Below the pieces are notes generated by a model, which did not search any database, had not been told where the DNA came from, and was given only the letters and a program-made list of their open reading frames with translations. From Streptomyces endocoffeicus (GTDB lineage: Bacteria; Actinomycetota; Actinomycetes; Streptomycetales; Streptomycetaceae): DNA of 64,000 nucleotides. The position numbers and the translations under genes were made by a program. Shown in pieces: positions 36,412 to 45,388 of this stretch (its first letter is position 1; every line of letters starts with the position of its first letter). The stretch spans positions 1,984,001 to 2,048,000 of the forward strand of contig NZ_JAERRG010000001.1 of the NCBI RefSeq assembly GCF_016741935.1, in the 5' to 3' direction.

Positions 36412-38538
36412 TCACTGACCGGAGATAGGGAAGGGGCGCTTCTTCCGCGCCGCCGCGGGCCAGTTGCGGGCCGCCTGGCCCAGGACGGCGTGCCAGGACG
36501 GATGGCGCGGTGAGAGATAGGCCAGCTCCTCGCCGACCGCCTTGCACATATCGGGGTCCGGCTCGGCGTGCGGCTCGGAGACATGCCACAGGGCGTGCAG
36601 CAGCCGGTTGACGCAGCGCTCGATCTCGTGCAGTTCGGCGTACCGGCCGTCGTGCGCGCCGAGGGCGATCTGCATCCGTTCGTCGGTCCACTCCTCGGCC
36701 GGTGGGGTGGGCGCGGTGGCGGCGTACTGGAGGCACAGCAGCCAGTGGGCGGCGGCGTTGGCGTCCTTCTCCGACTGGAACTCCTCGGTCAGCATGGCCA
36801 CCACCGTCTCGGCGTTCCCGGCCGCGAGGGTGTGCCGCAGGGCGTCGGCCTCGCCGCTCTCACCGCGCTGGGCGTGGTGCATCCGCAGGAAGCGGTGGAT
36901 GTCCTGCCAGCTGCGGCCGTCCTCGGCCCGCGAGGAGGTGCGGCGCGCCTCGTGCACCAGCAGGGTGCGCAGCAGCGCGTCGGTGACCAACGGCTGGTCG
37001 GGCGGGGTGAGTTGCTGCCATTGCTGCTCTTCGAGGTAGTCGGTGGCGGAGTTGGCGGGCAGCTGGTCCGGGCCCTGGAGCCGCAGATGCTCGGCCAGCG
37101 CCTCGGCCGCGGTGCTGTCGCGGGCGAGCGAGAGCAGGGTCAGCCGGTCGCGCTGGCGCCGGTCGGGGAGCAGCCGCTCCAGGAGCGCCTCGGTGACCGG
37201 GCGGCCGTCCTTCGCGCTCAGTTCGAGGAGGTCCCGCGGGTCCACGCCGCGGCCCCGCTTGGTGGCGTCCAGGACCGCGGCGCACAGCACGGTGGTCACC
37301 GCGGGGTGCCCGCCGGTCAGGGAGTGCACGGCGGAGGCCAGATAGGGGTGGAGCGGCCGGGCGGGCCAGCCGGGCACCAGGAGGGGCAGGATGTCGTCCC
37401 GGCTCAGCGGGGTGAGCGGGACGGCGAGCAGCCCGGCGGACGGGGCCAGGCCCCTGCGCTGCCAGCCGGAGGACTTCACCAGGTCGGGCAGGTCGCGGCG
37501 GACCGCGTCGGACGCTTCCTCCGGTAAGCCGCCGAGGCGGGTGGCCACGACGACGAGTTCCTCGTGGTCGGGGCGCTCGGGCAGGGCGCGGTGTTCGAGG
37601 AGCAGGTCGAGGAAGTCCTGGCCGGGCGGGCAGTGGGCGTCGTCGAGCAGGATGAGCGGCCACGGTTCGCGGTTCCACCGCTGGAGCCTGCCGTAGGAGG
37701 AGGCGACATCGTGGAGGAAGGCGGCCATCAGGCTCTGCTCGGCCGCGTGCCGGTAGTCGCCGCCCCGCTGGAACCACTCCCCCAGCAGCACCAGCGGATC
37801 CTGGCCGTCCGCGCCCCGCGGAAAGCGCCCCCGGTACCACTCCTGTGCCGCGGCCGGCTGGTGCCGTTCGGTGTACTCGGCCACCACGGCGGCGGTGACC
37901 GCGTCCCGGCCCCGCTCCGCGTCGGCTACCGCGTCGATGGTCTCCAGACGGCCTTCGACGGCGGTGGCCCAGGCGTGTCTCAGCGCGTTCTCGTCGCCGC
38001 CGGTGAGGCGGCAGGCGAGCAGCAGCCGGGCGAACCACAGACACGCGGCGTCCCGCTGCTCGCCGTTGCCGCGGTACCAGCCGGAGACGGCGAACAGGCC
38101 GGGCAGCAGGACGGGGAAGCGACGGCGCAGCGCGGGGGCGAGCCCGCACACCAGCTCCGCGAGGATCTCCACGAGGGTGGCGGCGGTGGGGGCGCCGCCG
38201 TCGGCCGGGGCGGACGGGAAGGGGGCGGATTCGGTGGCCACGGCCCGGACGTGGGCCAGCGGCAGCCGGTCCCGATAGCGCGCCGCCAGCTCCTCGAGGA
38301 CGGCGCTGCGCCCCATGCCGTGGTACCCCGTCAGCAGCACCACGGGCAGATCTCCCTGGTGCTCCCGGCCGGCCCGGGACCGCTCGTCGTAGGCCAGGCC
38401 GGTCAGCCGGGGAACGAGCGAGCGCAGCACCGGGTCCCGGCCATAGAGCGGTGACCCTTCCGATACGCCCATCCCGTTGCGACCCGCCTCAGTCGTCCTC
38501 TGCTGCCCGGCAGCCCTGACCTCGGAGACGGGCGGCAC
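36412..38538 (-). CDS. STAND-like P-loop ATPase with altered Walker A
   Basis: A ~708-residue cytoplasmic protein of AAA/STAND type. YGRDPVLRSLVPRL is the usual lead-in. VVLLTGYHGMGRSAVLEEL (about residues 66-84) is the P-loop, but the expected Lys of GxxxxGK[S/T] is Arg. Walker B is WPLILLDDAH (about 293-302), followed by sensor-like LVVVATRLGG and a winged-helix-like region (HPYLASAVHSLTGGHPAVTTVL). The rest is helical. GTG 38538 is the longest start; an ATG about 23 codons in (MGVSEGSP) is also possible. It is paired with the receptor-type binding protein and lies downstream of the NACHT gene, from which a palindrome separates it. Confidence 0.78.
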   Translation of the reverse strand: MPPVSEVRAAGQQRTTEAGRNGMGVSEGSPLYGRDPVLRSLVPRLTGLAYDERSRAGREHQGDLPVVLLTGYHGMGRSAVLEELAARYRDRLPLAHVRAVATESAPFPSAPADGGAPTAATLVEILAELVCGLAPALRRRFPVLLPGLFAVSGWYRGNGEQRDAACLWFARLLLACRLTGGDENALRHAWATAVEGRLETIDAVADAERGRDAVTAAVVAEYTERHQPAAAQEWYRGRFPRGADGQDPLVLLGEWFQRGGDYRHAAEQSLMAAFLHDVASSYGRLQRWNREPWPLILLDDAHCPPGQDFLDLLLEHRALPERPDHEELVVVATRLGGLPEEASDAVRRDLPDLVKSSGWQRRGLAPSAGLLAVPLTPLSRDDILPLLVPGWPARPLHPYLASAVHSLTGGHPAVTTVLCAAVLDATKRGRGVDPRDLLELSAKDGRPVTEALLERLLPDRRQRDRLTLLSLARDSTAAEALAEHLRLQGPDQLPANSATDYLEEQQWQQLTPPDQPLVTDALLRTLLVHEARRTSSRAEDGRSWQDIHRFLRMHHAQRGESGEADALRHTLAAGNAETVVAMLTEEFQSEKDANAAAHWLLCLQYAATAPTPPAEEWTDERMQIALGAHDGRYAELHEIERCVNRLLHALWHVSEPHAEPDPDMCKAVGEELAYLSPRHPSWHAVLGQAARNWPAAARKKRPFPISGQ

Positions 38539-38595
38539 CGCTCCCCCGAGACATCAGCCGCTGACATCCGTACCCACTACGCCTACAATCCTGAA

Positions 38596-38612
38596 TTTAC
38601 CCCTTGGGTAAA
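38596..38612 (-). promoter_or_regulatory. Palindrome TTTACCC-CTT-GGGTAAA upstream of the ATPase/receptor pair
   Basis: Perfect 7-bp arms, three-base centre, in the 116-base gap between the NACHT and ATPase genes. Its A+T-rich outer parts are exceptional here. Likely operator. The same GGGTAAA/TTTACCC core occurs in the palindrome before furA, with the arms in the opposite order and a wider centre. Confidence 0.45.
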
Positions 38613-38654
38613 CATCCCACCAGGTGAACGCGGCACCGTCGGAGATAGTGCCGG

Positions 38655-41600
38655 TCAGGGGTGTGGATAAATGTCGAGGTCGACGCTTTCGGGGAGCGAG
38701 TCCGCGCCGCGGATCTCGCCCGGGTAGACCAGCCGCACCCGACGCAGCCGCCGGAGTCCGGCCAGGGAGGCGAGATCGAGCTCCGCCACCTGCGACAGAT
38801 GGATCTCCTCAAGTCCCGGAAGCCGCCGGGCGATCCGCCGCAGCGGAACCGCGACACCGGCCCTGGCCCACACATCCAGATGGGTGACCTGGGGTATCTC
38901 GGTGCGGGGCGCGAACAGCAGCATGCTCAGCTGCTGCGGGGAGAGCGTCAGCTTGCGCAGCTGGGGCAACTCGGCGATGAGGGAGCCCCATTCGTCCGGC
39001 GTCAGCCGCTCGCTGGCGTCCTGGAGTCGCAGCTCCGCCAGCTCCCGGCACTCCACGATCCCCGCGAGCTGCGCCGCCGACGACGGCAGTGAGAGCAGCC
39101 GCAGCTCGGCGGGGCGGGGCAGGTCGGACAGGCCGCGCCAGGGCACCTCCGGCCCGATGAGGAGCCCTTCGAGACGGGGGCAGTCGGCCAGCTTCAGCAG
39201 CGGCTCGAACTGGGGCAGGTCCCGCAGCTCCAGCCGCCGCAGCCGGGGCAGCCGGGCCAGCGGAGCGGGGTCCTTCACGTTCCGGCAGCCCTGGAGGGCG
39301 AGGGTCTCCAGGTCGGGGTAGGCGGAGAGCAGATCGAGGTCCTCCAGCTGGAGGGTGTTGCGCAGCCGCAGCTCACGCAGCTGCCGCGGGTCGAGCGCGG
39401 CGCGGATCGCCTCGGGGGCGAAGTCACCGTGCAGGCCCACGCGTTGATAGCCGGACATGGTGCGCAGGGCCTCCAGCTCGGCGTGCGAGCGCACCGTGAC
39501 GATCTCCTCGGGCGCGGTGTCGAGGAGCGGCCGTACGATCTCCTCCGCGTACACCTTGGTGTCGAACCGGTCCCAGTGGGCGAGCAGTTGGGCGCGCACC
39601 GCGGGCTGGCCGGTGCCCAGGAACTCCCGGAGCCTGGGGATGGCGGCGTCCCCGCCGATCTGGCAGATCGCGTGGACCGTGGCCAGCTCCTCGTCGCCCT
39701 CCAGGTCCTTGGCGTCGGGCAGCAGGCCCAGCAGCAGCGGGCCGGTCTGCGCCAGTGACCTGGCCTCCCGCAGACTGCGCGGCGGAAGCAGCCGCGCGGC
39801 CCGGTCCTCGATGGCCTCGCGGACCGTGGGCTCCAGGCGGGTGGCCTGTTCGAGGGAGGCGAGCGCGAGGAGCCGTAACCGCGCCTGGATCGTCGCGTCC
39901 TGCTCCCGGTCGCCCCGCTCGCGCAACCGGGTCAGCAGGTCGGCACGCTCTTGGTGTCGAGCCTGTGCGACGGCCATCTGCACCACGTCCTCCCACTGGT
40001 CCAGGTGTGCGTTGTTCACCAGCATGCCCATATCGCGCTCTTCCAGCACGGCCCTGGCGCCCAGGAAGTCCTGGAAGGTGCGGTGGATGAAGTTGACCGC
40101 GCCCGGGGCGGGTTCGCGCAGCAGACCGGAGCGCTCCAGCAGGTGCTGCAGGGTCTCCTCCGCCGTTCCGACTTCGGCGAGGCGGGGCACGGAGGGCTGC
40201 AGCCGCCGTACCACGTTCACCGCGTCCGGGCGGTCCAGCTGGGTCCGTTCATTGCGGATCAGCCAGTACGCGAGCCTCTGGAGCGGCTCCGTGGCCGACT
40301 TCTGGTCCAGGACGGGCTTACGGCTGCGCCCGTAGACCTCGCGCTCCAGGTCGCGCCGCTCCAGGAGCATGGACAGGGCCGCCTCGTACAGGGAGGCGCG
40401 GCCCTGGGGCAGGAAGCCGCGGCGCTCCCGGTGCAGGGCGCAGATCAGGCCGCACATCAGCGGATTGGTCGCCAGGCGGCTCAGCTCGGGGCTGCCGCGC
40501 AGCGACTGGGTGAGCGAGTCGCCGAGCTCCTGCGAGGCCCCGGCCGCCGTGTGCCAGCGCCGGATGAACTGCTTCATGTCGGCGGGCCGCAGCGCGGCGA
40601 GCGCGAACTCCTGGAAGCCCTCGCGGGCCAGCCAGCCGCGCTCGAGGGCGGCGGGGCGGGAGGTGAGCAGCCACAGATTGCCGGGGAAGACGGCGAGCAG
40701 CTTCCTCAGCCAGGCCCGCACGCGGGTGCGGTCGTCCTTCGGGATCTCATCGGCCCCGTCGATCAGGAGCACTCCGCGCCCGTGCCGCAGCACCCGCGCG
40801 GCCCAGCCGTCGGGCTCGGTGCCCACCAGCGGGCAGCCGATCCAGCGCAGGAAGTCGTCGGGCATCGGCAGCTCGGAGTCCTTGCGCGCCAGGGTGCGCA
40901 GCGGCAGCACGAAGGGGACCCGCCCGAACAGCTGGGACAGCCCGCCCGGCACCCGCTCCTGCTGCGCCGTGGAGAGGGCCAGCCACTGGACGAGGGTGGT
41001 CTTGCCGGTGCCGGCGACCCCGCGCAGCAGTACGCGCTCATGGGTGGCGAAGACCGCCTCGGCCGGGCCCGGCGCCCGATCGGTCTCGGTGTCCCGGTCG
41101 GCGCCGGGCTCGCCGTTCACCACCGGCACCCGGTCGGTGCCATCGCGGTACGGCCTGGCCTGGAGGCTCAGATACGCGGTCTCCAGCGGCCAGTCCTGGC
41201 CATCCGGTTCGCGCAGGTCCACGCCGTAGATGGTGAGCCGGCCGTGACACTCGACGACGTAGCGCGCGTACTCCTCCTCGAACTGTTCGTCCTGGCGGCT
41301 GATGTCGGGCAGCCGCCGCAGGATGGCGTCCAATTTCTCGCTCTGCTCCCGGATCTCGCGGCTCTGCTCGATCTGGGCTCGGGCCGCGAACCCGGGCCGC
41401 TGGCTGAAGAAGCGCATGAGGTGGACGCAGGCCGTCTCCAGGAGCCGGTCGTGGAAGCGGGCGGCGTCGTCGCTGAGGAGCCTGCGGGTGTCGGGGCCCG
41501 CGCGCCGGGACAGCTCGGCGGCCAGCCGCTCCGGGCCGAGCGCGAAGGCGTGCACATCGTCCATGTCGAGATCGCCGAGGGCGTGCAGGGTGCGGGTCAG

Positions 41601-41873
41601 CGCCTGCCCCACGGAGTCGTGCTCATCGGCGCCGATCGGCGGGTCGTGCGGCCCGGCGGCCCGCACGGCGCGGCGGACCAGTTCGCGGGCGAGCTTGTGC
41701 AGATCGTCCTCGGTGAGGGTGCGGTGCTCCTTGGCGAAGGAGACGAGCCGGCGGATCGGTACGGGCCGTTCGCCGTACTCCGCGCCGGGCGCGCTCGCGG
41801 GCGGCAGCAGCAGTCGTTTGATCACCGGCACGACCACTGCCGACGCGATCCGCAGCCCCACCCCGCCGTCCAC
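38655..41873 (-). CDS. NACHT NTPase with C-terminal leucine-rich repeats
   Basis: A 1072-residue protein. The helical N-terminal ~260 residues are of NACHT-associated type (RTLTEDDLHKLARELVRRAVRAAG). The NACHT domain follows: Walker A RGVAGTGKTTLVQWLAL (P-loop 285-293), Walker B GVLLIDGADEIPKDDR (about 367-382, with the double-acidic DxxDE of NACHTs), and sensor LWLLTSRPA. A winged-helix and superhelical part spans about 500-780 (FIHRTFQDFLGARAVL is the typical NACHT end). LRR-like repeats fill the last ~270 residues (LRELRLRN, LETLALQGC, LRRLELRD, LAELRLQD and so on). GTG 41873 has GGAGG eight bases upstream. This is the eukaryotic NLR-like layout; some bacterial NACHT proteins are antiphage sensors. 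Confidence 0.88.
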   Translation of the reverse strand: MDGGVGLRIASAVVVPVIKRLLLPPASAPGAEYGERPVPIRRLVSFAKEHRTLTEDDLHKLARELVRRAVRAAGPHDPPIGADEHDSVGQALTRTLHALGDLDMDDVHAFALGPERLAAELSRRAGPDTRRLLSDDAARFHDRLLETACVHLMRFFSQRPGFAARAQIEQSREIREQSEKLDAILRRLPDISRQDEQFEEEYARYVVECHGRLTIYGVDLREPDGQDWPLETAYLSLQARPYRDGTDRVPVVNGEPGADRDTETDRAPGPAEAVFATHERVLLRGVAGTGKTTLVQWLALSTAQQERVPGGLSQLFGRVPFVLPLRTLARKDSELPMPDDFLRWIGCPLVGTEPDGWAARVLRHGRGVLLIDGADEIPKDDRTRVRAWLRKLLAVFPGNLWLLTSRPAALERGWLAREGFQEFALAALRPADMKQFIRRWHTAAGASQELGDSLTQSLRGSPELSRLATNPLMCGLICALHRERRGFLPQGRASLYEAALSMLLERRDLEREVYGRSRKPVLDQKSATEPLQRLAYWLIRNERTQLDRPDAVNVVRRLQPSVPRLAEVGTAEETLQHLLERSGLLREPAPGAVNFIHRTFQDFLGARAVLEERDMGMLVNNAHLDQWEDVVQMAVAQARHQERADLLTRLRERGDREQDATIQARLRLLALASLEQATRLEPTVREAIEDRAARLLPPRSLREARSLAQTGPLLLGLLPDAKDLEGDEELATVHAICQIGGDAAIPRLREFLGTGQPAVRAQLLAHWDRFDTKVYAEEIVRPLLDTAPEEIVTVRSHAELEALRTMSGYQRVGLHGDFAPEAIRAALDPRQLRELRLRNTLQLEDLDLLSAYPDLETLALQGCRNVKDPAPLARLPRLRRLELRDLPQFEPLLKLADCPRLEGLLIGPEVPWRGLSDLPRPAELRLLSLPSSAAQLAGIVECRELAELRLQDASERLTPDEWGSLIAELPQLRKLTLSPQQLSMLLFAPRTEIPQVTHLDVWARAGVAVPLRRIARRLPGLEEIHLSQVAELDLASLAGLRRLRRVRLVYPGEIRGADSLPESVDLDIYPHP

Positions 41874-42031
41874 AGCAGCCCCTCCCTCGCGGCGTCGGCG
41901 CGCGTCCCCCGCCGAGCCCGTGCAACCGCCTCACATCCCGCTCACCATAACCGCGAAGACCCCTCCGGGGTCAGGGTTCACGTCAGGGTCCGCGGGGCGC
42001 GAAGTGCCATGGCACCGGTACGGTTTGACCC

Positions 42032-42760
42032 ATGGATGTTTCCGGGACACGTTCCGCCGATGACAACTCCGGGGCTCGGGCGGCCATCACGACCACCGCG
42101 CGCCAACTGCTGGTGAAACTGGGCGCCGGAGGGCTGTCCCCGGCCGCCGTCGCCCAGGAGGGCGGTCTTTCCGTCAGCGAGGTGGAAGCCGTCTTCCCGC
42201 ACCGGGACGATCTGCTGACCGCGCTGCTCATCGACGCCTACAACGGCTCCGGCGCCGCGATGGAGGAGGCCGACCGGGACGCCAGGGACGCGGGCGCGCC
42301 GGCGGGCGCGCGGCTGCTCGCGGTCACGCGGGCGCTGCGCCGGTGGTCCTTCGCCAACCCCGGCGAGTTCACGCTGGTCTACGGCTCGCCCGTGCCGGAC
42401 TACCACGCCCCGCAGGAGACCGTCCCGCCCGCCTCGCGCACCCCCGCGGTGCTGGCAGGCATCGTGCGGTCGGCGCTGGAGGCCGGTGAACTCACCGCGC
42501 CCCGGCGGCAGGTGCCGGGGCCGCCGCTGCTGCTGCCGGAGGCGGTGCACCTCTTCGGCGGCACGCCCGAGGCCCCGTTCTCGGACGTCATCGAGCGCGG
42601 CATCGTGCTGTGGAGCGGTCTGATCGGGCTCCTGGTGTTCCAGGTCTTCAGCCGCACCCATGACAGCGTCCGGGACGAGGCCGCGTTCTTCGACTACGCC
42701 GTCGCCGTCGCGGCCGAAGGGATCGGACTCGTGGTTCCCTTGGGCGAGAACACCGACTGA
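42032..42760 (+). CDS. TetR-family regulator
   Basis: A 242-residue regulator, divergent from the NACHT gene (158-base gap). The TetR HTH covers about residues 15-60 (ITTTARQLLVKLGAGGLSPAAVAQEGGLSVSEVEAVFPHRDDLLTALL). The C-terminal ligand domain contains WSFANPGEFTLVYGSPVPDY, typical of WHG-type TetR proteins. It could regulate the NACHT gene or the following membrane protein; the next gene starts 41 bases downstream in the same direction and may be co-transcribed. Ligand unknown. Confidence 0.88.
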   Translation: MDVSGTRSADDNSGARAAITTTARQLLVKLGAGGLSPAAVAQEGGLSVSEVEAVFPHRDDLLTALLIDAYNGSGAAMEEADRDARDAGAPAGARLLAVTRALRRWSFANPGEFTLVYGSPVPDYHAPQETVPPASRTPAVLAGIVRSALEAGELTAPRRQVPGPPLLLPEAVHLFGGTPEAPFSDVIERGIVLWSGLIGLLVFQVFSRTHDSVRDEAAFFDYAVAVAAEGIGLVVPLGENTD

Positions 42761-42800
42761 ATCGTTCGCCGCGTGCGCGGCACCTGTGGGGGAAAGGGCC

Positions 42801-43955
42801 GTGAACACCATCAAGACTCTCTGCTTCGTCATCGCGGCGCTGTCGTCGTACGCGGCGCTCGTCTACCGGCTGTTCCAGGTCAGACGCGGCTGGCGGGACA
42901 GCGCCTACCGCACCCTGTTAGTCACCCTGCTGCTGCAGTGCCTCACCTTCACGATGGGTGCCGTCGCCATGGGGAGCGAGCGCTTCCTGGGCGTCGGCAA
43001 CCTCGCGATCCTGGTGATGCACCTGTCGGCGGTCGCCTTCTGCGTCAGCGCCCAGATCATCCTGCTGCGCTGGGCGACCGACGCCGAGGAGTCGGGGCGC
43101 AAGGCCCGCTACTGGCTGATCACCGGAATCGCCCTCAACGCGCTTCTTACGGCGCTCTTCTTCATCGCCGACGGCCCGGGCCGGCCGGCCGAGGACTTCA
43201 ACACCGGCAGTGGCCGGCCGCTGGTCCTCACCTACCTCCTGGTCTTCATGGTCTCCCAGGCGGTTCCGTGCGTCACGATCCTGCGCCAGTGCGTGCCCTA
43301 CGCCCGTATGGCGAGCAAGACCTCGCTGCGGCAGGCCCTGCGGATGCTCTCCGTCGCCGCGGTGATCCTCTTCCTGTACTGCCTGGCCCGGGTGGTCAAC
43401 ATCGTCACGGCCGCGTGCGGGCTCGACATCGGCGCCTGGACCCTGGCCGCCTCCGTCTTCAGCGCGCTGGGCATCCTCACCCTCTCGCTCGCCCTGACGA
43501 TCTCCTCCTGGGGGCCGTCGGCCACCAAGCTACTGGAGTGGGCGCGCGGCTACCGGTCCTACCGGGCCCTGTATCCGCTGTGGCGGGATCTGTACGAGTC
43601 CTCGCCGGACATCGTCCTGGAGCCGCCCGGGGCCGCGGTCTCCGACCTCAACTACCGGCTGCACCGGCGGGTGATCGAAATACGGGACGGATGGCGGGAG
43701 TTGCGCCCCTACATCGACCGCACCACGAACGGCGACGGCGGGGCGGGCCCCAGGGGGAGCGAGGAAGCCCGGCAGGCGTTCGCCGAGGCGGCTCAGATCA
43801 GGCAGGCGCTGCACGCCAAGCGCACCGGCACCATTCCCGACGACAACGCGGACACCGGCGACTTCGGGGACCGCGACACGGACAACTTCACCGCAGAGGT
43901 CGTCTGGCTCACCAAGGTGGCCTCCGCCTACCGGCGGCTCGGCAAGGCGCGCTGA
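42801..43955 (+). CDS. MAB_1171c-type membrane protein
   Basis: A 384-residue protein with seven or eight N-terminal helices (TIKTLCFVIAALSSYAALVYRLF, LLVTLLLQCLTFTMGAVAM, LAILVMHLSAVAFCVSAQIILL, and others to about residue 235) and a ~150-residue cytoplasmic C-terminus (LEWARGYRSYRALYPLWRDLYESSP, YRLHRRVIEIRDGWRELRPYI). This composition matches the MAB_1171c/DUF6545 group often found in actinomycetes beside XRE and ImmA/IrrE-type genes, as here. GTG 42801 has GGAAAGGG upstream. Often labelled putative transporter, but no transport function is evident. A membrane sensor or effector is equally possible. Confidence 0.78.
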   Translation: MNTIKTLCFVIAALSSYAALVYRLFQVRRGWRDSAYRTLLVTLLLQCLTFTMGAVAMGSERFLGVGNLAILVMHLSAVAFCVSAQIILLRWATDAEESGRKARYWLITGIALNALLTALFFIADGPGRPAEDFNTGSGRPLVLTYLLVFMVSQAVPCVTILRQCVPYARMASKTSLRQALRMLSVAAVILFLYCLARVVNIVTAACGLDIGAWTLAASVFSALGILTLSLALTISSWGPSATKLLEWARGYRSYRALYPLWRDLYESSPDIVLEPPGAAVSDLNYRLHRRVIEIRDGWRELRPYIDRTTNGDGGAGPRGSEEARQAFAEAAQIRQALHAKRTGTIPDDNADTGDFGDRDTDNFTAEVVWLTKVASAYRRLGKAR

Positions 43956-44342
43956 ACGGCCGCACGGCGCGCTGAGGGACCGTAGGCGCGCCCGCGCCGA
44001 GGGCTGAGGGCGCTGGTGCTGGTGCTGGTGCCGAGAGAGGATCCCGCCCGGTCTGCCCCCGTCAGGCCGAGCGGGACTTCCCCCGTGATTCCCCCGTTTC
44101 CTTCTTCCGAGCCGAGTGGGTGGCCCCACTCGGCCCGGCCCGGGCCCGGACCCGGAAGGCCGGGCCGGACCAGGCCGATGGAGCTGGTAGCCAACTCGAC
44201 CACCCCCGTGAGCGGAGTTAGCTATCAGCTATCGGCGAGGTCCACGGTGGCGGAGTTGCGCCCGATTGTCAACTGACCGCTAATCTGCGAAACTGACGAT
44301 TAGCCGGGGGCAAAGCCGAGGAGGTGAGGGAGGGAGATTCGC
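43956..44342. other. Intergenic region upstream of XRE-ImmA pair
   Basis: A 387-base gap. The first half contains GC-rich inverted runs (around 44120-44180) that may terminate the membrane-protein transcript. The second half is more A+T-rich, with TAGCTATC/AGCTATC repeats near 44219-44233 and the paired AACTGAC site described separately. No gene is supported. Confidence 0.55.
44271..44304 (+). promoter_or_regulatory. Candidate XRE operator: paired AACTGAC plus GCTAATC/GATTAGC arms
   Basis: AACTGAC occurs at 44271-44277 and 44291-44297, exactly 20 bases (two helical turns) apart. An inverted repeat GCTAATC (44279-44285) and GATTAGC (44298-44304) is interleaved with it. It lies 38 bases before the XRE start codon. 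Such spacing suggests a dimeric regulator; the XRE protein encoded next is the natural candidate. Confidence 0.5.
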
Positions 44343-44783
44343 ATGTCCGAGACTGACGACCGGCCCATGCTGGCAGTGCGTCTGGACAACCTCTTCAAGA
44401 CGGTTCGTCCCAAGGGCAAGCACTGGACCAACGCCGAGGTGGCGGAGGAGCTCAAGCGGGCCAACCCCGAATTGAAAGTCGGGGGTGTGTATCTGTCGCA
44501 GTTGCGGACGGGCAAGCGCGCCAATCCCTCACCGGACCTGCTGGCCGCCCTGGCACGCTTCTTCGGCGTGTCGGTGGCCTACTTCTTCGACGACCAGGTC
44601 GCCGAGTCGGTGCTCAGCGAGATCGCCGCCATCGAGGCGCTGCGCCAGGCCGGGGTCCGCGCCGTGGCGATGCGCGCGGCGGGGATGAAGAAGGAGAACC
44701 TCGCGGCCATCACGACCATCATGGATCAGTACCGGCAGCTCCAGGGCCTTCCGCCGGTCAACGACGCCTCGGATGCGGAATGA
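44343..44783 (+). CDS. XRE-family HTH regulator
   Basis: A 146-residue regulator. The HTH (WTNAEVAEELKRANPELKVGGVYLSQLRTGKRANPSPDLLAALARFFGVSVAYFFDDQ, about residues 28-85) fits the XRE/Cro type used with ImmA proteins. The C-terminal ~60 residues are helical (VLSEIAAIEALRQAGVRAVAMRAAGM...IMDQYRQLQG). It overlaps the ImmA/IrrE gene by 11 bases. In ImmA-ImmR-like systems the protease cleaves the repressor to switch genes on; this organisation is the basis for that expectation. Confidence 0.9.
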   Translation: MSETDDRPMLAVRLDNLFKTVRPKGKHWTNAEVAEELKRANPELKVGGVYLSQLRTGKRANPSPDLLAALARFFGVSVAYFFDDQVAESVLSEIAAIEALRQAGVRAVAMRAAGMKKENLAAITTIMDQYRQLQGLPPVNDASDAE

Positions 44784-45366
44784 GGGGTGCGGCTGGGTGA
44801 GGGGCGCCAACAGGGGACGGTCGGCCGATCACGACCGCCGCAGTCAGCTCAAGAAGCTCCGGAAGGCCGGTGCGCGGCGGATCGCCGACCTCGGCCTGCC
44901 GGAAGTGGCCGACGTGGCCGAGCTCTGCCGCCATCTCGGCGAGGTCCGCGGCCGCCCGATCACGCTGGTCCCGATGCCGATGCCGGCGACGCACCCCTGC
45001 GGCATGTGGGTCGCCGCCCGCGACGAGGACCTCATCTTCTATGACGCCAACACGACCAGCGCGCATCAGGAGCACATCATCTTGCACGAGCTGGGCCACA
45101 TCATCTGCTGCCATCGCGGGGCGGGTTGGCTGGACGAGGCGAGCGCCCGCCTCCTCTTCCCCAACCTCGACCCCGACCTCGTGCGTGACATGCTCCTGCG
45201 CGCGACCTACGACGACGTCCAGGAGCAGGAGGCGGAGATCATCGCCTATCTGCTCTCCCAACGGGTGGGCGGCACCGAGGATCGGCATGGCGCGCCCACG
45301 GCAGGGGACGCCGGGGCATCCGGGCGGGACGCCATGCTCAGCCGGATCGAACGCACCCTGATCTGA
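44773..45366 (+). CDS. ImmA/IrrE-type metallopeptidase
   Basis: A ~197-residue peptidase. The zinc motif HEL-G-H is seen in IILHELGHIICCH (about residues 103-115), and the later EQEAEIIAYLL supplies the third ligand Glu, as in the ImmA/IrrE family. ATG 44773 overlaps the regulator's end; a GTG 24 bases later (44797) is an alternative start. It probably cleaves the upstream XRE repressor in response to a stress signal; the MAB_1171c-like membrane protein may be part of the same system. Confidence 0.88.
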   Translation: MRNEGCGWVRGANRGRSADHDRRSQLKKLRKAGARRIADLGLPEVADVAELCRHLGEVRGRPITLVPMPMPATHPCGMWVAARDEDLIFYDANTTSAHQEHIILHELGHIICCHRGAGWLDEASARLLFPNLDPDLVRDMLLRATYDDVQEQEAEIIAYLLSQRVGGTEDRHGAPTAGDAGASGRDAMLSRIERTLI

Positions 45367-45388
45367 GGTTGATCCGACGGTGCCTCAC

